64,000 nucleotides of DNA, from contig NZ_FOWQ01000004.1 in NCBI RefSeq assembly GCF_900115505.1, positions 304,250 to 368,249 on the forward strand, read 5' to 3'. Of the stretch, positions 47,594 to 57,521 are shown in pieces. Every line of letters starts with the position of its first letter. Position 1 is the stretch's first letter. This DNA comes from Geodermatophilus dictyosporus (lineage in GTDB: Bacteria > Actinomycetota > Actinomycetes > Mycobacteriales > Geodermatophilaceae). The position numbers and the translations under genes were made by a program. The notes under the pieces are model-generated. The model was not told the origin of the DNA and did no database searches. It saw only the letters and a list, made by a program, of their open reading frames with translations.

Positions 47594-48087
47594 GCGACGC
47601 GGCTGGGCTGCTGCGGCTGCTGCTCGGCGTCGTCGTCGGTGGGCAGGTGGACGTCGTTGACGCTGATGTTGACCTCGACGACCTCCAGACCGGTCATCCG
47701 CTCCAGGCTGGTGATGACGTTGCGGCGGATCCCGGTGGCCAGGTCGGCGATCGGGACGCCGTACTCGGCGACGATGTCGATGTCGACGGCGGCCTGGGTC
47801 TCGCCGACCTCGACCGAGACACCCTGCGAGACATTCGGGCCGCCCGAGCCGGGGATGCGCTCGCGGATGGCGCCGAAGGCGCGGGCCACGCCGCCGCCGA
47901 GGCGGTAGACGCCGTTGACCTCACGGGCGGCCATGCCGGCGATCTTGGAGACGACGGTGTCGGCGATCGTGGTCCGGCCCTGCGAGGTGGCCAGCTGGGT
48001 GCCGCTCGAGGTGCCGGCGTCCTGCTTGGTGGCGACCGCGGTGCTGCTGGTGGACGCGGTGGTGGACGTGCTGGTGGGGGCGCTCAT
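47590..48087 (-). CDS. Asp23/Gls24-family envelope stress protein (first gene of cluster)
   Basis: 165 residues. Ser/Thr-rich N-terminus (~35 residues), then the full Asp23 domain: GRTTIADTVVSKIAGMAAREVNGVY (~38-62), VSVEVGETQAAVDIDIVAEYGVPIADLA, ERMTGLEVVEVNISVNDVHL. ATG at 48087 has a strong AGGAGG 7 nt upstream, the best ribosome binding site in the cluster. Head of a seven-gene operon to 45192. Confidence 0.93.
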   Translation of the reverse strand: MSAPTSTSTTASTSSTAVATKQDAGTSSGTQLATSQGRTTIADTVVSKIAGMAAREVNGVYRLGGGVARAFGAIRERIPGSGGPNVSQGVSVEVGETQAAVDIDIVAEYGVPIADLATGIRRNVITSLERMTGLEVVEVNISVNDVHLPTDDDAEQQPQQPSRVA

Positions 48088-48295
48088 GTCGTTCCTCCTG
48101 TGACCCGTTGTGCGGGATCGGGTGTCGTGACATCCGGTAGGACCCACTCCTTCCCGGGTCGTCACGCGGTCGACACGGATTCCTCCCTGTGACGCACGGC
48201 ACCCGGTCGCGCCCGTACGCAGGGTCACCGGCCGGCCACCGGGCTGCCGTCGCCTCGAGGCGCTGTCACAGTGGCCCGGTGCACGAGGGGGAGGA
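48088..48295. promoter_or_regulatory. Divergent control region of the Asp23 cluster and its sigma factor
   Basis: About 208 bp between the two divergent transcripts. It must hold the promoters of both operons. No TANNNT box at leaderless spacing is present for the sigma gene, and no ECF consensus could be assigned by eye. Confidence 0.4.
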
Positions 48296-48865
48296 CTGAG
48301 CGCCGCGGCGCCGGGGTGGGGGGAGCACCCCGTCCCGGACGGCGAGCTGGCCGCCCGGGCGCGCGCCGGTGACGCCGGCGCCTTCGAGGCGCTGGTGCGG
48401 CGCTACCAGGCGCCGCTGTACCGGCTGGCGGTGCGCGTGCTCGACGACCGGCAGGAGGCCGAGGACGTGGTGCAGGACGTGCTCGTGACCGCCTGGCGCC
48501 GGCTGCCGGAGCTGCGCGACGACGCCGCGGTCGGCGGCTGGCTCTACCGGGCCGCCACCAACCGCAGCCTCAACCGGCTGCGCGACCGCCGCACGCTGCC
48601 CGACGACGCGCTCGAGCAGCTGCCCGACCTGCGCCCCGGCGAGCAGCCCCAGCGCGTGGTCGAGGCCGCCGCCGGCGTGCACGCCCTGGCCGCGGCGCTG
48701 CGCGGACTGACGCCGGAGCAGCGTGCGGTCTGGGTGCTCCGAGAGCTGCACGAGCGCTCCTACGCCGAGATCGCCGAGGCGCTCGGCACCTCCCCGGTGG
48801 CGGTGCGCGGGCGCCTGGCGCGGGCCCGGGCCGACCTGGCGGAGGCGATGACCGCGTGGCGCTGA
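48296..48865 (+). CDS. ECF sigma factor of the Asp23 locus, apparent CTG start
   Basis: About 189 residues from CTG 48296. Sigma2: DGELAARARAGDAGAFEALV, YRLAVRVLDDRQEAEDVVQDV. Sigma4: LRGLTPEQRAVWVLRELHERSYAEIAEALGTSPVAVRGRLAR. The first ATG/GTG in frame (48395) falls inside sigma2 and would delete its first helix, so a rarer start must be used; CTG 48296 is preceded by AGGGGGAGGA. Divergent from the Asp23 operon; overlaps the next gene by 10 bp. Confidence 0.85.
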   Translation: MSAAAPGWGEHPVPDGELAARARAGDAGAFEALVRRYQAPLYRLAVRVLDDRQEAEDVVQDVLVTAWRRLPELRDDAAVGGWLYRAATNRSLNRLRDRRTLPDDALEQLPDLRPGEQPQRVVEAAAGVHALAAALRGLTPEQRAVWVLRELHERSYAEIAEALGTSPVAVRGRLARARADLAEAMTAWR

Positions 48866-49332
48866 CCCCGGGCGAGCGGGACGACCTGCCGGACGACGAG
48901 CGGGACGACGACGGCCCGGTTCTCGACCTGCTGGCCGCCGCCACCGCGGCCGCCCGCCGCGAGGACGCCGCGCTGGTGCCCCCGCCGGCGCTGCTGCGGC
49001 GGGTGATGGACGCCGTCCGCGCCGACCCGCGGCCACCCGGCACGCCCGTGGTGCTCTCCGCCGCCCCCGGGGCCCGGGTGGCGGTGGCCGAGGCGGCGGT
49101 GCTGCGGGTGGTGCGGGCGGCGGCCGAGTCGGCGGGCGACGTCCGGGTCGGCCGGTGCCGGGTCGACGCGGCGGGAGGGGTGCTGCGCGTGTCGGTCGCG
49201 GTGACCGCGCGCGCCGGGGTCCCCCTGCCCGGGCTGGCGGACCGGGTGCGCGCCCGCGTCGCGGCGGTGGCCGGGGCGACCCTCGGGCTGCCGGTGGCCG
49301 CGGTCGACGTCGAGGTCGAGGACGTGACCTGA
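48856..49332 (+). CDS. Asp23-like partner of the ECF sigma factor
   Basis: 158 residues. Acidic N-terminus (ERDDLPDDERDDDGP), a helical middle ([30 protein letters not shown]) and an Asp23-like C-terminal half (VAVAEAAVLRVVRAAAESAGDVRVG, VSVAVTARAGVPLPGLADRV). It occupies the place where anti-sigma factors usually sit, but has no zinc motif and no membrane helix. The role is unknown; see finding. Confidence 0.8.
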   Translation: MALTPGERDDLPDDERDDDGPVLDLLAAATAAARREDAALVPPPALLRRVMDAVRADPRPPGTPVVLSAAPGARVAVAEAAVLRVVRAAAESAGDVRVGRCRVDAAGGVLRVSVAVTARAGVPLPGLADRVRARVAAVAGATLGLPVAAVDVEVEDVT

Positions 49333-49336
49333 CGTC

Positions 49337-49981
49337 TCAGCGGGCCCGGGCCACCACCGCGTACAGCGGGTCGCCGGCGCCCGGCCGGGTGCGCAGCGAG
49401 ACCTCGGGCTCGGTGAACCGGCCGGTCCGGCGCACGAGCTCGGCGACGATCGCCCCGTGCTGCTCGTCGTCGGTGTACAGCCAGCCGCGGACGGCCTTGG
49501 TCGGGAAGCAGCGGTTGCTGAAGGTGACCGCCAGCGGGCCGCCGGGACGCAGCACCCGGCCGACCTCGGCCAGCACCTCGATCGGGCGGGCCAGGTAGTC
49601 GATCGACACGCAGCAGACGGCGGCGTCGACGTCGTCGTCGGGCAGTGGTAGCCGGGGGTCGGCGTTGAGGTCGTGCACCAGCCGCTCGGTGGCCGCCGGG
49701 TTGGCGGCGAGCTCCTCGGCGTTCATGCCCAGCACCACCAGCTCGGCCGGCGGGGTGCGGAAGTGCGAGACCCACGAGGACATGAGGTCGAGCACCCGGC
49801 GGGGGACCGGCGCGGCACCGTCGATGCCGAGCTCGGCGTAGAGCCCGCCGACCGCGGCGATCGCGGCGTCGTCGATGTGGGTGACCAGCCGCGGCGGGCC
49901 GTAGAAGAGCGTGTCCGGGGACTCGTCGTCGCGGTCGAAGAAGCCCGCGGGGAAGCCGGCGTAGCGGTCGGGGTCGCTCAC
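49337..49981 (-). CDS. SAM-methyltransferase-like protein
   Basis: 214 residues. VLDLMSSWVSHF replaces the usual Gly-rich motif I. VVLGMNAEELAANP, the acidic DVDAAVCCVSIDYLARP and EVGRVLRPGGPLAVTFSNRCF match class I methyltransferase motifs, so SAM binding is plausible but not assured. GTG start overlaps the stop of the upstream cyclophilin (GTGA). Confidence 0.75.
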   Translation of the reverse strand: MSDPDRYAGFPAGFFDRDDESPDTLFYGPPRLVTHIDDAAIAAVGGLYAELGIDGAAPVPRRVLDLMSSWVSHFRTPPAELVVLGMNAEELAANPAATERLVHDLNADPRLPLPDDDVDAAVCCVSIDYLARPIEVLAEVGRVLRPGGPLAVTFSNRCFPTKAVRGWLYTDDEQHGAIVAELVRRTGRFTEPEVSLRTRPGAGDPLYAVVARAR

Positions 49982-50700
49982 GGGACCGGGGCCACCGACG
50001 TGAGGGTCACCGGGACGGTCGGCGCGCCGCCGCCGGGGCTGGGGTCCAGCGAGCCGTCGTTGCCGTTGGCCGCGACCTGGTCGAGCACCGCCAGCCCGGC
50101 GTCGTCGACCGTGCCGACGACGGTGTAGTCCGGCGGCAGCAGGCTGTCGCCCCACACGAGGAAGAACTGGCTGCCGTCGAGGCCCTGCCCGCTGTTGGCC
50201 ATCGCCACCGTCCCCCGGGGATAGGTCTCGTCACCGTCGACGTCGGTGGGGAAGGCGTAGGTGGGCCCGCCCGCGCCGGTGCCGGTGGGGTCGCCGCACT
50301 GCAGCACCTGCAGGCCCTCGCTGTCGACCTCGCGGTGGCAGGCCGAGTCGTCGAAGAAGCCCTCCTCGGCCAGGTGCAGCATGCTCGCCGCCGCGCACGG
50401 GGCGCCGGCGCGGTCGAGGGTGAGCGTGAGCTCGCCGAGGCTGGTGCTCACCCGCAGCGCCGCGGTGCCCTCGGCGGGCACCTCGTCCGCGGGTGTGGGC
50501 ACCTCGACGGCGTAGGGGTTGCCCGAGCGCGCGGCCACCCAGTCGCAGGTCGCCGTCGACGCCGTCGTGCCGCCCCCGCCTCCGCCGGAGGGGACCTCGA
50601 CGCCGTCCTCGGCAGGTGCGGTGGCACCGGGGACCGTGCCGCCGCAGGCCGCCAGCGACAGCAGCGCGGCGGCCAGCCCGGCCGCGCGCAGGCGCCTCAC
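49978..50700 (-). CDS. Cyclophilin-type peptidyl-prolyl isomerase, lipoprotein
   Basis: 240 residues. Signal peptide with lipobox LAAC (~residue 18), a Gly-rich linker, then a cyclophilin domain ([48 protein letters not shown]). A paralogue of the next gene; the two cyclophilin domains are about 60% alike by eye. The catalytic Arg region (usually FHRV) is CHRE here. Exposed outside the membrane. Confidence 0.88.
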   Translation of the reverse strand: MRRLRAAGLAAALLSLAACGGTVPGATAPAEDGVEVPSGGGGGGTTASTATCDWVAARSGNPYAVEVPTPADEVPAEGTAALRVSTSLGELTLTLDRAGAPCAAASMLHLAEEGFFDDSACHREVDSEGLQVLQCGDPTGTGAGGPTYAFPTDVDGDETYPRGTVAMANSGQGLDGSQFFLVWGDSLLPPDYTVVGTVDDAGLAVLDQVAANGNDGSLDPSPGGGAPTVPVTLTSVAPVP

Positions 50701-51545
50701 GCGACGACGGTCATCGAGTCGATGGTCACCGGCAGGTTCGGGGCGCCACCGCCGGGGCTGGGTTCGAACGAGCCGTCGTTGCCCGCCGCGGCGATCGTGT
50801 CGAGCACGGCCAGGCCGGCCTCGTCGACCGTGCCCACCACCGTGTAGTCCGGCGGCAGCTGCGAGTCGGTGAACACGAGGAAGAACTGGCTGCCGGTGGA
50901 GCCCGGGGTGCCGCTGTTGGCCATGGCGATCGTGCCGCGCGGGTAGGTCGTCTCCGGCGTGACCTCCTCGGCGAACTTGTACGTCGGGCCGCCCTGGCCG
51001 GTGCCGGTCGGGTCGCCGCACTGCAGCACGCCGAAGCTCTCCGCGTTCACCTCGCGGTGGCAGGGGCTGCCGTCGAAGAACTGCTGCTGGGCCAGGTGGA
51101 CGAAGCTGGCGGCCGCGCACGGGGCCTTCGCCCGGTCCAGGGTCAGCGGGATCTCGCCCTGGGAGGTGCTCATCAGCAGCGCGACGGTGCCGGTGGCCGG
51201 CGTGGCGGCCGGATCGGGCGGGGTGCCGGCGTCGACCAGGTCGGTGTTGCCCGAGGTGTCGGGGGCGTACGTGCAGGCGACCGTGCCGTCGGCGTTGGTG
51301 GTGGCCGGGGCGGCGGTGGCCTCCGCGGCGGCGCTGCTGCTGCTCGTGGCGGCCTCGGCGCCGGGGTCGTCGTCCCCGCCCAGGCCCGCGACCAGGGCCA
51401 CCGCCCCGGCCACCAGGGCGACGGCGGCGACGGTCACCACGACGAGCAGGTTGCGGCGGCGCCTGCGGGCGAGCTCGGCGCGGCGCTCGAGCTGGCGCTG
51501 CAGACGGCGCTGCGCGGCGACGCGGCGCTGCTTGTTGGTCGGCAC
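50697..51545 (-). CDS. Cyclophilin-type peptidyl-prolyl isomerase, membrane-anchored
   Basis: 282 residues. A basic N-terminus (~32 residues) and one membrane helix (~33-54) are followed by a Ser/Ala/Thr linker and a cyclophilin domain ([47 protein letters not shown]). Occupies the position of PpiB (Rv2582) next to the glyoxalase-like gene and hisS. GTG start at 51545. The downstream lipoprotein paralogue suggests tandem duplication. Confidence 0.9.
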   Translation of the reverse strand: MPTNKQRRVAAQRRLQRQLERRAELARRRRRNLLVVVTVAAVALVAGAVALVAGLGGDDDPGAEAATSSSSAAAEATAAPATTNADGTVACTYAPDTSGNTDLVDAGTPPDPAATPATGTVALLMSTSQGEIPLTLDRAKAPCAAASFVHLAQQQFFDGSPCHREVNAESFGVLQCGDPTGTGQGGPTYKFAEEVTPETTYPRGTIAMANSGTPGSTGSQFFLVFTDSQLPPDYTVVGTVDEAGLAVLDTIAAAGNDGSFEPSPGGGAPNLPVTIDSMTVVA

Positions 51546-51716
51546 GGGACGGGCACTCCTCGGACGGGCGGCTGCTCGGCGGGGCCTGGGTCCCTGCGGC
51601 GCCGCTGCCCGGTCCCGGGCCGCGCCGCGCGGTGCCCCGCTGCTCGGCCGCGAGTGTAGGTGCGCTCCCTGAGCCGGCCTGGTCGCCGGACCGCGAGCGG
51701 CGCGAGATCACCCGCG

Positions 51717-51722
51717 TAACCT
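51717..51722 (+). promoter_or_regulatory. -10 element of the hydrolase-hisS operon, leaderless type
   Basis: TAACCT 6 nt before the GTG at 51729. Confidence 0.45.
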
Positions 51723-51728
51723 GCACGG

Positions 51729-52415
51729 GTGCTCATCCGCTCGTTCCCGGCCGGCGCCTTCGGCACCAACTGCTACGCCGTCGCCCCGGGGCCGCGCTCG
51801 GAGTGCGTCGTGGTCGACCCGGGCATGGACGCCGTCGAGCCGCTCGCCCGTGTGCTGGACGAGGACGGTCTCAAGCCGGTGGCGGTGGTGCTCACCCACG
51901 GCCACCTCGACCACACCTTCTCCGTGCTGCCGGTGTGCGAGGGCTACGGCATCCCGGCCTACCTGCACCCGGACGACTCCGGGATGCTCGCCGACCCGGT
52001 GCGCTGGCACGGGCCGGCGCTCGCCCCGCTGATCGGCGGGGTGGCGCTGCCCGACCCGTCGGAGGTGCGCCCGCTCGACGACGGCGCCGTCCTGTCGCTG
52101 GCCGGCGTGGAGCTGACCGTGCGGCACGCGCCCGGGCACACGCAGGGCTCGGTCGTGTTCTCCCTCGACCTGGGGGAGGCCCCCGGGCTGCTCGCCGGCG
52201 ACGTGCTCTTCGCCGGATCGGTGGGCCGGGTGGACCTGCCCGGCGGGTCCTGGGAGGCGATGCTCGCCTCGCTGCGCGACGTGGTGCTCCCGCTGGACGA
52301 CGCGACGGTCGTGCTGCCCGGCCACGGGCCGGCCACCACCATCGGCCGCGAGCGGGCGACCAACCCCTACCTGGCCGAGGCCGGCGCGGCGGCACCGAAG
52401 GGCCGCGGGCTGTGA
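51729..52415 (+). CDS. Metallo-beta-lactamase-fold hydrolase (glyoxalase II-like)
   Basis: 228 residues. Metal motif THGHLDHTF (HxHxDH, residues ~57-65), [12 protein letters not shown] and [31 protein letters not shown]. Complete zinc-binding set, so it should be an active hydrolase. Equivalent of Rv2581c, annotated as glyoxalase II; the substrate is uncertain. hisS start overlaps its stop. Confidence 0.9.
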   Translation: MLIRSFPAGAFGTNCYAVAPGPRSECVVVDPGMDAVEPLARVLDEDGLKPVAVVLTHGHLDHTFSVLPVCEGYGIPAYLHPDDSGMLADPVRWHGPALAPLIGGVALPDPSEVRPLDDGAVLSLAGVELTVRHAPGHTQGSVVFSLDLGEAPGLLAGDVLFAGSVGRVDLPGGSWEAMLASLRDVVLPLDDATVVLPGHGPATTIGRERATNPYLAEAGAAAPKGRGL

Positions 52416-53674
52416 GCGGCCTGACCGCGCCCAAGGGGGCCTTCGACGTCCTGCCGCCGGAGTCGGCGCGCTTCCTCGCCGTCCGCGACACCCTCACCGC
52501 GCCGCTGCGGCGGGCCGGCTACGGCTACGTCGAGACGCCGGTGTTCGAGCACACCGAGGTCTTCTCGCGCGGCGTGGGGGAGTCCACCGACGTCGTGACC
52601 AAGGAGATGTACACCTTCGACGACCGCGGCGGCCGGTCGCTGACGCTGCGCCCCGAGCTCACCGCCGGGCTGGTGCGCGCCTTCATCGAGCACCGGCTGC
52701 ACACCGGCGCGCTCCCGGTGAAGCTGTGGACCGTGGGCTCGGCGTTCCGCTACGAGCGGCCGCAGGCGGGGCGCTACCGGCACTTCACCCAGGTCGACAT
52801 GGAGGCCCTCGGCGTCGACGACCCCGCGCTGGACGCCGAGGTCGTGGCCCTGGGCGTGCAGGGGTTCCGGGACCTCGGGCTCACCGACTTCGAGCTGCTG
52901 CTCACCTCGCTGGGCGACTCGACCTGTCGCCCGCAGTACCGCGAGCTGCTGGTCGCCCACCTGGACAAGCTCGACCTGGACGAGGAGACCCGCCGGCGGG
53001 CGGAGATCAACCCGCTGCGGGTGCTCGACGACAAGCGCCCCGAGGTGCAGGCCCAGCTCGGCGACGCGCCGCTGATGGCCGACCACCTCTCGGACTCGAC
53101 CAGGGCGCACTACGACGCCGTCCGCCAGCACCTCACCGACCTCGGCGTGACCTGGACCGAGGCGCCGCGGCTGGTGCGCGGGCTGGACTACTACACGAAG
53201 ACCACCTTCGAGTTCGTGCACTCCGGGCTCGGCGCGCAGTCGGCCATCGGCGGCGGCGGCCGCTACGACGGGCTGTCCGCGGCCCTCGGCGGGCCCGACG
53301 TGTCCGGCATCGGGTACGCCGTCGGGGTCGACCGGACGCTGCTGGCGGTGCAGGCCGAGGGGCTCGACGTCGCCTCGGCCGCCGGGGTGCAGGCCTTCGT
53401 CGTCCCGCTGGGGGCGGAGGCCAAGCGGCTGGCGGTGCGGCTGGTCGGGCAGCTGCGCGCGGCCGGCGTGTCGGCCGACACCGTGTACGGCGACCTGCGG
53501 CTCAAGGGCGCGATGAAGGCCGCCGACCGCTCGGGTGCGACGCACGCGGTGGTCGTCGGCGAGCGGGACCTGGCCGACGGCGTCGGCCAGCTCAAGGACC
53601 TGCGCACGGGGGAGCAGCGCGCCGTCCCCGTGGGTGAGCTGTTCCAGGCGCTGAGAGACGTGGTGACTGAGTGA
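52412..53674 (+). CDS. hisS: Histidyl-tRNA synthetase
   Basis: 420 residues. Class II core: [63 protein letters not shown] and [29 protein letters not shown] (HisA/HisB motifs), followed by the anticodon-binding domain. GTG start overlaps the hydrolase stop. Confidence 0.97.
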   Translation: MSGLTAPKGAFDVLPPESARFLAVRDTLTAPLRRAGYGYVETPVFEHTEVFSRGVGESTDVVTKEMYTFDDRGGRSLTLRPELTAGLVRAFIEHRLHTGALPVKLWTVGSAFRYERPQAGRYRHFTQVDMEALGVDDPALDAEVVALGVQGFRDLGLTDFELLLTSLGDSTCRPQYRELLVAHLDKLDLDEETRRRAEINPLRVLDDKRPEVQAQLGDAPLMADHLSDSTRAHYDAVRQHLTDLGVTWTEAPRLVRGLDYYTKTTFEFVHSGLGAQSAIGGGGRYDGLSAALGGPDVSGIGYAVGVDRTLLAVQAEGLDVASAAGVQAFVVPLGAEAKRLAVRLVGQLRAAGVSADTVYGDLRLKGAMKAADRSGATHAVVVGERDLADGVGQLKDLRTGEQRAVPVGELFQALRDVVTE

Positions 53675-54684
53675 TGGAGACCCGACCCCTCGGACGGACC
53701 GGCGCGGAGGTCTCCGTCGTCGGCCTGGGCACCTGGCAGCTGGGCGGCGACTGGGGCGACGTCGACGAGCAGACGGCGGCCGACGTGCTCGACGCCGCCC
53801 TCGACGCGGGCGTCACGCTGCTCGACACCGCCGACGTCTACGGCGACGGGCGCAGCGAGGAGCGGATCCGCAAGGCGCTCGCCGCCCGCTCGGGCGGGGT
53901 CGGGGGGCAGGGCCGGGCGATCGAGCGGCCGTTCGTGGCCACCAAGGCCGGCCGCCGCGCCGACCCGTTCGAGGCCGCGCAGTACACCCCCGAGAACCTG
54001 CGGGCCTGGATCGACCGCTCGCGGCGCAACCTCGGCGTCGAGACCCTCGACCTGGTGCAGCTGCACTGCCCGCCGACCGCCGTCTACTCCGACCAGCGGG
54101 TGTACGACGCGCTGGACGCCCTCGTCGAGGAGCAGGCGATCGCGGCCTACGGCGTCTCGGTGGAGACCGTCGCCGAGGGGCTCACCGCGCTCGAGCACCC
54201 CGGCGTGCAGTCGATCCAGGTGATCCTCAACGTGTTCCGCCGCAAGCCGCTGGAGGAGCTGCTGCCCGCGGCGGCCGAGCGCGGCGTCGGCGTCCTGGCG
54301 CGGGTCCCGCTGGCCAGCGGCCTGCTCTCGGGCCGCTTCACCGAGTCGACGACCTTCGGCGCCGACGACCACCGGAACTTCAACCGCCACGGCGAGGCCT
54401 TCGACGTCGGCGAGACCTTCGCCGGCGTGCCCTACGACGTCGGCGTCGCCGCGGCCCGCGAGTTCGTCGGGATCGCGGGGGACCGGTCGCCGGCGGCGGT
54501 CGCCCTGCGGTGGGTGGTCCAGCAGCCCGGCGTCACGTCGGTCATCCCGGGTGCCAGCCGGGTCGACCAGGTCCGCGGCAACGTCGCGGCCGCCGACCTC
54601 CCGCCGCTGACCGACGGCGAGCTCGCCGACCTCGAGCGGCTCTACGACGAGCGCATCCGCGCCCACGTGCACGACCGCTGGTGA
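53674..54684 (+). CDS. Aldo/keto reductase
   Basis: 336 residues. AKR TIM barrel with [15 protein letters not shown] (catalytic Asp and Tyr), [10 protein letters not shown] (catalytic Lys) and LVQLHCPP (His), and the cofactor region [14 protein letters not shown] near the end. NADPH-dependent carbonyl reduction of unknown substrate. ATG at 53674 shares a base with the hisS stop; GTG at 53671 immediately before is an alternative. Lies between hisS and aspS. Confidence 0.93.
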   Translation: METRPLGRTGAEVSVVGLGTWQLGGDWGDVDEQTAADVLDAALDAGVTLLDTADVYGDGRSEERIRKALAARSGGVGGQGRAIERPFVATKAGRRADPFEAAQYTPENLRAWIDRSRRNLGVETLDLVQLHCPPTAVYSDQRVYDALDALVEEQAIAAYGVSVETVAEGLTALEHPGVQSIQVILNVFRRKPLEELLPAAAERGVGVLARVPLASGLLSGRFTESTTFGADDHRNFNRHGEAFDVGETFAGVPYDVGVAAAREFVGIAGDRSPAAVALRWVVQQPGVTSVIPGASRVDQVRGNVAAADLPPLTDGELADLERLYDERIRAHVHDRW

Positions 54685-54706
54685 CTTCTTCCCGAAAGGC
54701 CCTCTA

Positions 54707-56482
54707 GTGCTCCGCACCCACGACGCCGGCACGCTGCGCGCGTCCGACGCCGGTTCCCCCGTCACCCTCGCCGGCTGGGTGGCCCGCCGGCGCGACCACG
54801 GCGGCGTCGTCTTCGTCGACCTGCGCGACGCCTCGGGCTACGTCCAGGTCGTCGTCCGCGAGGAGGAGGCGCACGCCCTCCGCAACGAGTTCTGCGTGCT
54901 GGTGACCGGGGAGGTGCGGCAGCGGCCGGCGGGCAACGAGAACCCGGAGCTGCCCACCGGCGACATCGAGGTGGCCGCCACCGAGCTGCGGGTGCTCTCG
55001 CCGGCGGCGCCGCTGCCGTTCCCCATCGAGACCGACCAGGCCGCCAGCGACGACGTGCGCTACAAGTACCGCTACCTCGACCTGCGCCGGCAGGGCCCGG
55101 CTCGGATCCTGCGGCTGCGCAGCGAGGTCAACCGGATCGCCCGCGGGGTCATGGCGCGCCACGGCTTCACCGAGGTCGAGACCCCCGACCTCACCCGCTC
55201 CACGCCCGAGGGCGCGCGCGACTTCCTCGTGCCGGTGCGGCTGCAGCCGGGCAAGTGGTACGCGCTGCCGCAGTCGCCGCAGCTGTTCAAGCAGCTGCTG
55301 ATGATCGGCGGCCTGGAGCGCTACTACCAGATCGCCCGCTGCTTCCGGGACGAGGACTTCCGCGCCGACCGGCAGCCGGAGTTCACCCAGCTCGACTTCG
55401 AGATGAGCTTCGTCGAGCGCGACGACGTCCTCGCGATCGTGGAGGACGTCGTCCGCGCGCTGTGGTCGGAGCTGGCCGCCCACGAGGTGCCCGAGATCCC
55501 GCGGATGACCTACCGCGAGGCGATGGACCGCTTCGGGTCGGACAAGCCCGACCTGCGCTTCGGCATCGAGCTGACCGAGCTGACGGAGTTCTTCGCGGAC
55601 ACGCCGTTCCGGGTGTTCCAGGCGCCCTACGTCGGCGCCGTCGTCATGCCCGGCGGCGGCTCGCAGCCGCGGCGGGCGTTCGACGCCTGGCAGGACTGGG
55701 CCCGCTCGCGCGGCTACCGCGGCCTGGCCTACGTGACCGTCGCCGAGGACGGCACCCTCGGCGGGCCGGTGGCCAAGAACGTCTCCGACGCCGAGCGGGC
55801 CGGGCTGGTCGAGGCCGTGGGCGCCGCGCCCGGTGACTGCGTGTTCTTCGCCGCCGGGCCGCGCCGCTCGTCGCAGGAGCTGCTCGGCGCCGCCCGCAAC
55901 GAGATCGCCCGTCGGCTGGAGCTCATCGCGCCGGGGTCGTGGTCGTTCCTGTTCGTCGTCGACTTCCCGATGTTCGAGGAGACCGAGGACGGCGACTGGA
56001 CGTTCATGCACCACCCGTTCACCTCGCCCACGCCGGAGTGGCGCGACCGCTTCGCCGACGACAGGGCCGGCGCGCTGTCGGACGCCTACGACCTGGTGGT
56101 CAACGGCAACGAGCTGGCCAGCGGCTCGGTCCGGATCGCCGACCCCGAGCTGCAGGAGCGGGTGTTCGAGACGCTCGGCATGTCGCGCGAGGAGGCCCGC
56201 GAGCGGTTCGGCTTCTTCCTCGAGGCCTTCGCCTACGGCCCGCCCCCGCACGCCGGCGCCGCGCTGGGCTGGGACCGGCTGACCGCGCTGCTGGCCGGGG
56301 TCGACTCGATCCGCGAGGTCATCGCCTTCCCCAAGACCGGGGCCGGCTACGACCCGCTGACCGGGGCGCCGACGCCGATCACCGACGCGCAGCGCAAGGA
56401 GGCCGGCATCGACGCGGTGGCCGAGGAGCCCCCGCTGCCCGGAGAGCCTGGCACCCCCGGCCCCTCCGACCCGACCCGCTGA
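54707..56482 (+). CDS. aspS: Aspartyl-tRNA synthetase
   Basis: 591 residues. N-terminal OB-fold anticodon domain ([19 protein letters not shown]), class II core motifs [43 protein letters not shown], and [28 protein letters not shown], with the bacterial insertion domain between. The acidic/Pro-rich C-terminal tail is longer than usual. GTG start 22 bp after the reductase. Confidence 0.97.
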   Translation: MLRTHDAGTLRASDAGSPVTLAGWVARRRDHGGVVFVDLRDASGYVQVVVREEEAHALRNEFCVLVTGEVRQRPAGNENPELPTGDIEVAATELRVLSPAAPLPFPIETDQAASDDVRYKYRYLDLRRQGPARILRLRSEVNRIARGVMARHGFTEVETPDLTRSTPEGARDFLVPVRLQPGKWYALPQSPQLFKQLLMIGGLERYYQIARCFRDEDFRADRQPEFTQLDFEMSFVERDDVLAIVEDVVRALWSELAAHEVPEIPRMTYREAMDRFGSDKPDLRFGIELTELTEFFADTPFRVFQAPYVGAVVMPGGGSQPRRAFDAWQDWARSRGYRGLAYVTVAEDGTLGGPVAKNVSDAERAGLVEAVGAAPGDCVFFAAGPRRSSQELLGAARNEIARRLELIAPGSWSFLFVVDFPMFEETEDGDWTFMHHPFTSPTPEWRDRFADDRAGALSDAYDLVVNGNELASGSVRIADPELQERVFETLGMSREEARERFGFFLEAFAYGPPPHAGAALGWDRLTALLAGVDSIREVIAFPKTGAGYDPLTGAPTPITDAQRKEAGIDAVAEEPPLPGEPGTPGPSDPTR

Positions 56483-56498
56483 GGGGGTTCCTCCCGTC

Positions 56499-56565
56499 GA
56501 CTGAGCAGTCGTGGTCGCCAGCCGCGGCGCGTCGTCGAGTGTCGGTGACGACGACTGCTCACTCG
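56499..56565. repeat. Palindromic repeat, copy 1
   Basis: 67 bp with complementary arms GAGCAGTCGT / ACGACTGCTC (about 56503-56512 and 56551-56560). The right ~27 bp match those of copy 2 at 57522-57588 at about 21 positions. It may also terminate aspS and the convergent DUF559 gene. Confidence 0.7.
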
Positions 56566-56568
56566 TGC

Positions 56569-57459
56569 TCACCAAGTGGCGCCGCGGCTGCGCAGCGCCC
56601 GAGCCGCGCGGTCGACGACGACCTCCGGCCGGCGCAGGTGGACGGCGGCGTAGCGGACGACGAGCCACCCGTCGGCCGCCATGAGGGAGTAGCGGTCGAC
56701 GTCCCGGCCGAACCGGTCGCGCTCGGCGTGCTGCCGGCCCTCGTACTCGACCGCGACCCGCCACCGTGGCCACCCCAGGTCGCTGTGCGCGACGACCCGA
56801 CCGCGTCGGTCGTGGATCTCCACCTGAGGTGGAGGGTGAGGGAGGCCGCCCGCGATCAGCAGGCAGCGGACGACGCTCTCCGGCCGGGACATCGACTCCG
56901 TCGTCAGCAGCGGCGCCCACTCCCGCGCCCGGACGACGCCGCGGACGCCGTCCGCCCGCGCCAGCCGGCGGGCCAGCCTCTCGGGGTCGAGGTGCCCGGC
57001 CCGGAGGAGGGCGTCGCCGACCGCTACCAGGTCGGGCGGGGGGAGGACGGCCGCCAGGTCGAGCCAGGTCTGCGCCCCACCGGTGACCGGCAGGCTCCCG
57101 CGCCGGGTCAGGTCCTCCGGTCCCAGGTCGCGCACGTGCGTCAGCAGCCGGCGCCGCCGCAGGCGGTAGGACCCTGGGGGCAGGCACCCCTCGTGCGGCC
57201 AGCCGTGCGGGACGGGCGCACCCAGGAGCGCGGCGGCGGTCCGGTGCGAGGAGGCCACGCCCGCGGGGAGGACCGCCAGGAGGGCGGAACAGGCGTTGTG
57301 CAGGGACAGCGGGACCGACCGCGAGACGTAGGCGCCGCGGCTGACCCGCACCCCGTCGTCCCGGAGCTGCGCGCGGGTCGACCCGTCGTCCCGGGCCTGC
57401 TGCCTCGTGTGGACGGGTGCCAGTTCGTCGTCGGCCACGCGGCGACCCTGCGGGCGCAC
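56569..57459 (-). CDS. DUF559/endonuclease-like protein with AbiEi-like N-terminus
   Basis: 296 residues. The C-terminal ~100 residues have the DUF559/Vsr-like PD-(D/E)xK pattern: RPESVVRCLL (Glu), VAHSDLGWPRWRVAVEYEG with following HAERDRFGRDVDR (Asp and Glu-x-Glu), WLVVRY. The N-terminal ~100 residues (LRDDGVRVSRGAYVS, HRTAAALLG) resemble the winged-helix domain of AbiEi-type antitoxins. Such proteins are abundant in actinobacteria and of unknown function. Codon use is similar to neighbours. Bracketed by two copies of the same palindromic repeat. Confidence 0.8.
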   Translation of the reverse strand: MRPQGRRVADDELAPVHTRQQARDDGSTRAQLRDDGVRVSRGAYVSRSVPLSLHNACSALLAVLPAGVASSHRTAAALLGAPVPHGWPHEGCLPPGSYRLRRRRLLTHVRDLGPEDLTRRGSLPVTGGAQTWLDLAAVLPPPDLVAVGDALLRAGHLDPERLARRLARADGVRGVVRAREWAPLLTTESMSRPESVVRCLLIAGGLPHPPPQVEIHDRRGRVVAHSDLGWPRWRVAVEYEGRQHAERDRFGRDVDRYSLMAADGWLVVRYAAVHLRRPEVVVDRAARALRSRGATW

Positions 57460-57521
57460 GCCGGTGCGAGAGTCGCGGCGCCGGCGTCCGTGGACAGCGT
57501 CCCCGCCTGTGGATCCCCGCT

